Notes under the pieces: generated by a model
The model's input: the letters and a program-made list of their open reading frames with translations, nothing else
What the model was told of the DNA's origin: nothing
The model's database searches: none
Program-made: the position numbers and the translations under genes
Assembly: GCF_000720485.1 (NCBI RefSeq)
Contig: NZ_JOAX01000025.1
Location: forward strand, 1-64,000
Direction of reading: 5' to 3'
DNA length: 64,000 bases
From: Streptomyces ochraceiscleroticus
GTDB lineage: Bacteria > Actinomycetota > Actinomycetes > Streptomycetales > Streptomycetaceae
In this document: positions 59,147-64,000 of the stretch, piece by piece
Layout of the letters: each line of letters begins with the position of its first letter
How positions within the stretch are numbered: position 1 is the first letter of the stretch

Positions 59147-61653
59147 TGCGGGTCCCGCTTTCTTGGCTGCGGGAGTACGTCGACCTGCCGGCCGGTGAGT
59201 CCGGTCGTGACGTGCAGACCAAGCTGATTGCCTCCGGTCTGGAGGTGGAGACCGTCGAGCAGCTCGGCGCCGGCATCGAGGGTCCGCTGGTCGTCGGCCA
59301 GGTGCTGACGATCGAGGAGCTGGAGGGCTTCAAGAAGCCGATCCGCTTCTGCACGGTCGACGTCGGTCAGGCGAACGGCACGGGCGAGCCGCAGGAGATC
59401 GTCTGCGGCGCCCGTAACTTCGCCGTCGGCGACAAGGTCGTCGTGGTCCTCCCGGGCGCCACGCTGCCCGGCGACTTCAAGATCGCCGCGCGCAAGACGT
59501 ACGGCAAGGTCTCGCACGGCATGATCTGCTCCGGCGACGAGCTGGGCATGGGCGACGACGGCTCGCACGGCATCATCGTGCTGCCGCCCGAGATCGAGGT
59601 CGGCACCGACGCGATCCGGCTCCTGGAGCTGGTCGACGAGGTGCTGGACATCGCGGTCACCCCGGACCGGGGCTACTGCCTGTCGATGCGCGGCGTCGCC
59701 CGCGAGACCGCGACCGCGTACGGCCTGCCGCTGCGCGACCCGGCGCTGCTGGACGTGCCGCCGCCGAACAGCTACGGCTACCCGGTCAAGGTCACCGACC
59801 CGATCGGCTGCGACCGCTTCACCGCCCGTACGGTCGTGGGCCTCCAGCCCGAGGCCCGCTCGCCGATCTGGCTGCAGCGCCGTCTGCAGAAGGCCGGCAT
59901 GCGGCCGATCTCGCTCGCCGTCGACGTCACCAACTACGTGATGCTCGAACTGGGCCAGCCGCTGCACGCCTACGACCGCTCCCTCATCGAGGGGGCGATC
60001 GGGGTCCGCCGCGCCGAGCCCGGCGAGAAGATCACGACGCTGGACGGTACGAAGCGCGTCCTGGACGCCGAGGACCTGGTCATCACGGACAACCGCGGGC
60101 CGATCGGCCTGGCGGGCGTCATGGGCGGTGCCAACACCGAGATCGCCGACCACGCGGAGGGCCAGGGCACGACCGAGGTCGTCATCGAGGCCGCGCACTT
60201 CAACGCGCTGACCATCGCGCGCACGGCCCGCCGCCACAAGCTGTCCTCCGAGGCGTCCAAGCGCTTCGAGCGCGGCGTCGACCCCGAGGCCGCGTCCGCC
60301 GCGGCCCAGCGGACCGTCGACCTGCTGGTGCTGCTCGCGGGCGGCACCGCCGAGGCCGGCGTGACGGAGATCGTGGCGCCCAGCGGGCCGCACACGATCA
60401 CCATCCCGGCGGACCACCCGGACAAGGTCGCGGGCGTAACGTACGGCCGCGAGACCGTCGTCCGCCGCCTGCAGCAGGTCGGCTGCGACGTGTACGGCCA
60501 GGACGAGCTGATGGTCACGGTGCCGTCCTGGCGCCCGGACCTGACCGACCCGAACGACCTCGCCGAAGAGGTCATCCGGCTGGAGGGCTACGAGAACCTG
60601 CCCTCCACGCTGCCGACGCCGCCCGCGGGCACCGGCCTGACCGAGCGGCAGCGGCTGCACCGCCGGGCCGGCCGCGCGCTGGCCGGCGCCGGGTACGTCG
60701 AGGCGCTGAACTACCCGTTCATCGGTGAGGCGGTCCTGGACCAGCTCGGCATCGAGGCGGACGACCCGCGCCGCCGCACGGTGAAGCTGGTCAACCCGCT
60801 CTCGGACGAGGAGCCGTCGCTCCGTACGACGCTCCTCCCGGGCCTGCTCTCCGCGCTGCGCCGCAACGACGGCCGGGGCGCGCACGACCTGGCGCTCTTC
60901 GAGACCGGCCTGGTCTTCCGGCCGACCGGGGACGAGAAGCCGGCCGCCCGGCTGCCCGTCGACCGCCGCCCGACCGACGCGGAGATCGCCGCGCTGAACG
61001 GCGCGCTGCCCGAGCAGCCGCGCCGCGCCGCCGTGGTCCTCGCGGGCGCCCGCGAGCAGGCCGGCTGGTGGGGCAAGGGCCGCCCGGCGACCTGGGCCGA
61101 CGCCGTCGAGGCGGGCCGCCTGGTGGCCCGTGAGGCGGGCGTCGAGCTGATCGTCCGCCAGGACCAGCACGCGCCCTGGCACCCGGGCCGCTGCGCCGCG
61201 CTGCTCGCGGTCGTCGACGGCGAGGAGATCCTCGTCGGCAACGCCGGTGAGCTGCACCCGCGCGTCATCAAGGCGCTGGGCCTGCCGGAGCGGACCTCCG
61301 CCATGGAGATCGACCTGGACCGCCTGGAGCGGGCCGGTACGGGTGTGGTGCCCGCGCCGCGGATCTCCACCTTCCCGGTCGCCACCCAGGACGTCGCGCT
61401 GATCGTCGACTCCGCGGTCCCGGCCGCCGACGTCGAGGCCGCGCTGCGGTCCGGAGCCGGTGAACTGCTGGAGGATCTGCGGCTGTTCGACGTCTTCACC
61501 GGCGAGCAGGTCGGCGAGGGCAAGAAGTCCCTGGCGTACGCGCTGCGCTTCCGCGCGGCCGACCGCACGCTGACCGCCGACGAGGCGTCCGCCGCCCGTG
61601 ACGCGGCGGTCGAGGCGGCCGTCGAGCGGACCGGCGCGAGCCTGCGCGCGTAA
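59146..61653 (+). CDS. pheT: Phenylalanyl-tRNA synthetase beta subunit
   Basis: 835 aa. Non-catalytic chain that binds and edits tRNA. Seen in order: an N-terminal [15 protein letters not shown] region, an EMAP/OB tRNA-binding domain (about 40-155, [18 protein letters not shown]), B3/B4 editing domain (about 215-390, [22 protein letters not shown]), B5 domain (about 405-475, with two HTH-like turns), a catalytic-like domain, and a ferredoxin-fold anticodon-binding domain at the end ([18 protein letters not shown]). It overlaps pheS by one base. A terminator follows. Full length. Confidence 0.95.
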   Translation: MRVPLSWLREYVDLPAGESGRDVQTKLIASGLEVETVEQLGAGIEGPLVVGQVLTIEELEGFKKPIRFCTVDVGQANGTGEPQEIVCGARNFAVGDKVVVVLPGATLPGDFKIAARKTYGKVSHGMICSGDELGMGDDGSHGIIVLPPEIEVGTDAIRLLELVDEVLDIAVTPDRGYCLSMRGVARETATAYGLPLRDPALLDVPPPNSYGYPVKVTDPIGCDRFTARTVVGLQPEARSPIWLQRRLQKAGMRPISLAVDVTNYVMLELGQPLHAYDRSLIEGAIGVRRAEPGEKITTLDGTKRVLDAEDLVITDNRGPIGLAGVMGGANTEIADHAEGQGTTEVVIEAAHFNALTIARTARRHKLSSEASKRFERGVDPEAASAAAQRTVDLLVLLAGGTAEAGVTEIVAPSGPHTITIPADHPDKVAGVTYGRETVVRRLQQVGCDVYGQDELMVTVPSWRPDLTDPNDLAEEVIRLEGYENLPSTLPTPPAGTGLTERQRLHRRAGRALAGAGYVEALNYPFIGEAVLDQLGIEADDPRRRTVKLVNPLSDEEPSLRTTLLPGLLSALRRNDGRGAHDLALFETGLVFRPTGDEKPAARLPVDRRPTDAEIAALNGALPEQPRRAAVVLAGAREQAGWWGKGRPATWADAVEAGRLVAREAGVELIVRQDQHAPWHPGRCAALLAVVDGEEILVGNAGELHPRVIKALGLPERTSAMEIDLDRLERAGTGVVPAPRISTFPVATQDVALIVDSAVPAADVEAALRSGAGELLEDLRLFDVFTGEQVGEGKKSLAYALRFRAADRTLTADEASAARDAAVEAAVERTGASLRA

Positions 61654-61668
61654 CGACGCGACACCGCA

Positions 61669-61704
61669 AGGGCGGTGGTTCGACCTCGGTCGAGCCACCG
61701 CCCT
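61669..61704 (+). terminator. Terminator of pheST
   Basis: AGGGCGGTGG (61669-61678) with CCACCGCCCT (61695-61704), plus an inner TCGACC/GGTCGA stem. Confidence 0.85.
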
Positions 61705-61874
61705 CGCGCTTCCAGGGCCGCGGAGGCGTCAACTCCGGGTGTCACTCAATGGGGTGAGAGGGCGGCGCTGGACGGGGGTCCCGCCACCCCGCCTCGCCAG
61801 AATCGATCACGCTGCGGAGCATTTATGCGCCGGCATGCGACCACGCGAGGGTACGGGCGAGGGAGACCATCCGG

Positions 61875-63059
61875 ATGAACCGCACCTGGGCGTGGCGGCC
61901 GCTGCCGCCCGTGGCCGGAGAAACGTTCGGTGGTTTCGTCCGCCGGCTCTTCGTCCTCGTCCTCCCCGGGATCTGGGTGGCCGCCATCCTCGCCTGGGAG
62001 CTGGCCGGTACCGGCCACGCCCAGCCGCTCCAACTACTCGCCGCCGCACCGGCCATCGCCTGCGCCGGCACCGGCCGCCGGGAGTGCGTCGTGCTCGGCG
62101 GCCTGTGCGCGCTGATCGCCCTCGTGCCGCTCGGCGCCGCCGGCCAGGACACCGCGCCCGCGACCCGGCTGGGCACCTGCGCCGCCATCCTCGTCGTGGT
62201 CGCGGCCAGCTATCTGACGGCGGGGCGGCGGGCGCGGCTGCTCCGCGAGCTCGCGCGCACCCGGGACGTCGCGGAGGCGGCGCAGCGGCTCGTGCTGCGC
62301 CCGCTGCCGGAGCGGATCGGCGGGATCCGGGTCGCCGCCGGGCATCTGTCGGCGGGCGAGGGCGCGCTCATCGGCGGGGACCTGTACGACGCGGTGCCGA
62401 CGCGGTACGGCCTGCGGGTCGTCATCGGCGACGTGCGCGGCCACGGCCTCCCGGCCGTCGGCACGGTCTCCGCCATGCTCGGCTGCTTCCGCGAGGCCGC
62501 ACACGACGAGCCGGAACTGTCCGGGGTGTTACGCTGCCTGGACCGCGCGCTGGCCCGGCACCTGGCCGGGCGCGGCGGTCCCGCGCCGGAGGAAGGCGCA
62601 GGAGCCGAAGACGCGGGGATGGCCGAGGAGTTCGTCACCGTACTGCTCCTCCAGGTCGCGCAGGGCGGCGAGTACACCGCACTGAACTGCGGTCACCCCT
62701 GGCCGTATCGGTTCAGCAGCGGTACGGCCGAGCCGGTCGCGCAGGACGAACCGCTGCCCCCGCTCGGCCTGTTCCCGCTCCCTGACCGGCTCCATCCGCT
62801 CTCCGGGCGGCTGGCCGGCCGCGAGGGGCTGCTGCTGTACACGGACGGCGCCGAGGACGCCCGTGACGCGCACGGGGCGTTCTTCCCGCTCCACGCGGAA
62901 CTGCTCGCGTGTCTGTCCGGGGCGGCGCCGCCCCCGCTCGCGCCCCGCGCCCTCGTCGCCGCCGTGCGCGACCGCATCGTCCGGCATGCGGGCGGCCGGC
63001 TCACCGACGACGTCGCCCTGCTGGCCCTCGCCGAGGACCGCCCGCACGTCCCCGCGTGA
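61875..63059 (+). CDS. Membrane PP2C-type (SpoIIE) serine phosphatase
   Basis: 394 aa. Seen: N-terminal membrane helices (about 22-115, four segments) followed by a SpoIIE/PP2C domain (about 150-388) with GGDLYDAVPTRYGLRVVIGDVRGHGLPA, where the Asp residues bind metal, GHPWPYRF, LLYTDGAEDARD and LTDDVALLAL. These enzymes dephosphorylate anti-anti-sigma factors or similar. ATG 61875 follows GGGAGACCATCCGG. No anti-sigma factor gene lies adjacent. Confidence 0.88.
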   Translation: MNRTWAWRPLPPVAGETFGGFVRRLFVLVLPGIWVAAILAWELAGTGHAQPLQLLAAAPAIACAGTGRRECVVLGGLCALIALVPLGAAGQDTAPATRLGTCAAILVVVAASYLTAGRRARLLRELARTRDVAEAAQRLVLRPLPERIGGIRVAAGHLSAGEGALIGGDLYDAVPTRYGLRVVIGDVRGHGLPAVGTVSAMLGCFREAAHDEPELSGVLRCLDRALARHLAGRGGPAPEEGAGAEDAGMAEEFVTVLLLQVAQGGEYTALNCGHPWPYRFSSGTAEPVAQDEPLPPLGLFPLPDRLHPLSGRLAGREGLLLYTDGAEDARDAHGAFFPLHAELLACLSGAAPPPLAPRALVAAVRDRIVRHAGGRLTDDVALLALAEDRPHVPA

Positions 63060-63173
63060 CCCCTCGCCGTACGGGCCCCCGCCGTTCACACCCCGTGTGA
63101 ACTCCCGCTGATTACGCTGGTGATGAGGCGAAGCGCGCCCGCGACGGGCGAGGGCGCGGACCAGGAGGGGGCC

Positions 63174-64000
63174 ATGGAGCCCAATACCCTGCTCGACGCG
63201 ATTCTGGACGAGGCGGGCATCTCGCACGCCGGGCTGGCCGTGCACATCAACCAGCTCGGCCGCCGGCGCGGCCTGTCCCTGCGGTACGAACACACCGCCG
63301 TGGCCCGCTGGCTGAAGGGCCAGCGGCCGCGCGGCCAGGTCCCCGACCTGATCTGCGAGATCCTCAGCGACCGGCTGCACCGCCCGGTCGGCCTGGACGA
63401 CATCGGGCTGAGCCGGCCCGGCACCCGCCGCGCCGCCGACACCCCGCTCTCCGGCTTCGTCGAGCGGGCCACCGCGCTGTGGCGCTCCGACGAGCAGCAG
63501 CGCCCGCACGTCCTCAGCGCGCCCGCACTGACCGGTACTTCGGCGGTCATGCCCGTATGGGAGTGGGAGAACCCACCGGAGGACTCCGACGTCTCGCGCA
63601 GCGGCCTGACCCGGGTGTCCATGGCCGACATCGAGATGCTGCGCTCGGCGCGCACGCACTACGAGCAGATGTACCGCAAGGCCGGCGGGGTGGCGACCAG
63701 AGCGCGCATCGTCGGCTTCCTCAACAACGAGGCGGCGCCGCTGCTGCGCGGCAGCTACACCGACGCCACGGGCCGTCAACTGCACCGCGCCACCGGCGGG
63801 CTGGTCGCCGTGGCCGGCATCTGCGCGTACGACTCGGACGCCTTCGGGCTCGCGCAGCGCTACTTCCACCAGGCGCTGCGGCTGGCCAAGGCGAGCGGCG
63901 ACCGGGGGCTCGGCGCGTACATCATCGCGCTGCTGGTGAACCAGTCGCTCTTCACCCGCGAGTACCGCCAGGCGGTGGCCTTCGCCGAGGCGGCACTGCG
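63174..64000 (+). CDS. Helix-turn-helix/TPR regulator, truncated at window end
   Basis: At least 275 aa and open to the window edge, so partial. Seen: N-terminal DNA-binding-like region MEPNTLLDAILDEAGISHAGLAVHINQLGRRRGLSLRYEHTAVARWLKGQRPRG, found in Streptomyces developmental regulators of the NsdA type as far as I recall, then a helical TPR-like part (ARIVGFLNNEAAPLLRGSYTDATGRQLHRATGGLVAVAGICAYDSDAFGLAQRYFHQALRLAKAS). Such proteins act as regulators of sporulation and antibiotic production. ATG 63174 follows AGGAGGGG 3-5 bases upstream. No terminator is visible between it and the phosphatase. Confidence 0.8.
   Translation, partial: MEPNTLLDAILDEAGISHAGLAVHINQLGRRRGLSLRYEHTAVARWLKGQRPRGQVPDLICEILSDRLHRPVGLDDIGLSRPGTRRAADTPLSGFVERATALWRSDEQQRPHVLSAPALTGTSAVMPVWEWENPPEDSDVSRSGLTRVSMADIEMLRSARTHYEQMYRKAGGVATRARIVGFLNNEAAPLLRGSYTDATGRQLHRATGGLVAVAGICAYDSDAFGLAQRYFHQALRLAKASGDRGLGAYIIALLVNQSLFTREYRQAVAFAEAAL

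Overview
The window looks like a chromosomal core segment of a Streptomyces species. It is GC-rich with strong G/C third-codon bias, frequent GTG/TTG starts, a complete 20S proteasome-pupylation cluster, TatA/TatC, a DmdR/IdeR-type iron box, and actinobacterial families (DUF2510, DUF1844, WYL pairs, FadR-type GntR). The gene order pafA-pafB-pafC-tatA-tatC-helicase with a nearby 5'-3' exonuclease matches the known mycobacterial pafA-pafBC-tatAC-helY region. No prophage, CRISPR array, transposase or large biosynthetic cluster is visible. All functional names come from reading motifs, with no database search.

Region by region. (1) 1-8.7 kb: tRNA m1A58 methyltransferase, a secreted protein, a ferredoxin, then mpa(arc)-dop-pup-prcB-prcA. 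(2) 8.7-11.3 kb: a divergent LacI regulator/MFS pair separating prcA from pafA. (3) 11.3-21.6 kb: pafA, two FKBP isomerases, pafB-pafC, two tiny proteins, tatA-tatC and a HelY-type helicase. (4) 21.6-24.4 kb: a short-repeat array, two gene fragments meeting at what looks like a deletion junction, an iron-boxed siderophore-interacting protein and a 5'-3' exonuclease. (5) 24.4-28.6 kb: a glycine betaine ABC importer with a structured leader, whose permease is fused to two tandem binding domains. (6) 28.7-35.4 kb: accessory genes (cytoplasmic BtuF-like protein, TDT transporter/LysR, LysE exporter, a STAND ATPase without output domain) around a tRNA 3'-half fragment. (7) 35.5-38.6 kb: arylsulfotransferase-like gene and NCS2 permease, divergent from an XRE/cupin regulator with a three-half-site operator. 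(8) 38.7-46.8 kb: ethanolamine/polyamine-type nitrogen catabolism (class I amidotransferase, ethanolamine-type permease, FadR regulator, GlnA4-like ligase, aldehyde dehydrogenase, SDR) followed by a secreted HAD phosphatase. (9) 46.8-53.9 kb: DUF2510 protein, PLP deaminase/aldolase, a membrane protein overlapping a membrane-anchored subtilase, SseB-like protein, aquaporin, DUF1844. (10) 54-64 kb: attenuator-led infC-rpmI-rplT, SPOUT methyltransferase, orphan histidine kinase, pheS-pheT, a PP2C phosphatase and a truncated developmental-type regulator.

How the parts fit. Regions 1-3 hold the whole Pup-proteasome cycle (tag, ligase, depupylase, unfoldase, core) together with PafBC, the DNA-damage regulator encoded beside it in actinobacteria. 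Regions 5, 8 and 9 form a plausible osmolyte/amino-alcohol neighbourhood: betaine import, release of an amino alcohol from a phosphate ester by a secreted phosphatase, uptake, gamma-glutamylation, oxidation and hydrolysis, plus a water channel.

A recurring feature is the leaderless promoter: at trmI, pafA, the small membrane gene at 16954, the BtuF-like gene, lysR, the DUF2510 gene and the sseB-like gene, a TANNNT box sits 6-7 bases before the start codon with no Shine-Dalgarno. The best candidates for something new are the fused tandem-receptor betaine importer with its leader, the phosphatase-ethanolamine linkage, the subtilase/membrane-protein pair, the tRNA scar beside the HTH-less STAND ATPase, and several precise operator-like palindromes.
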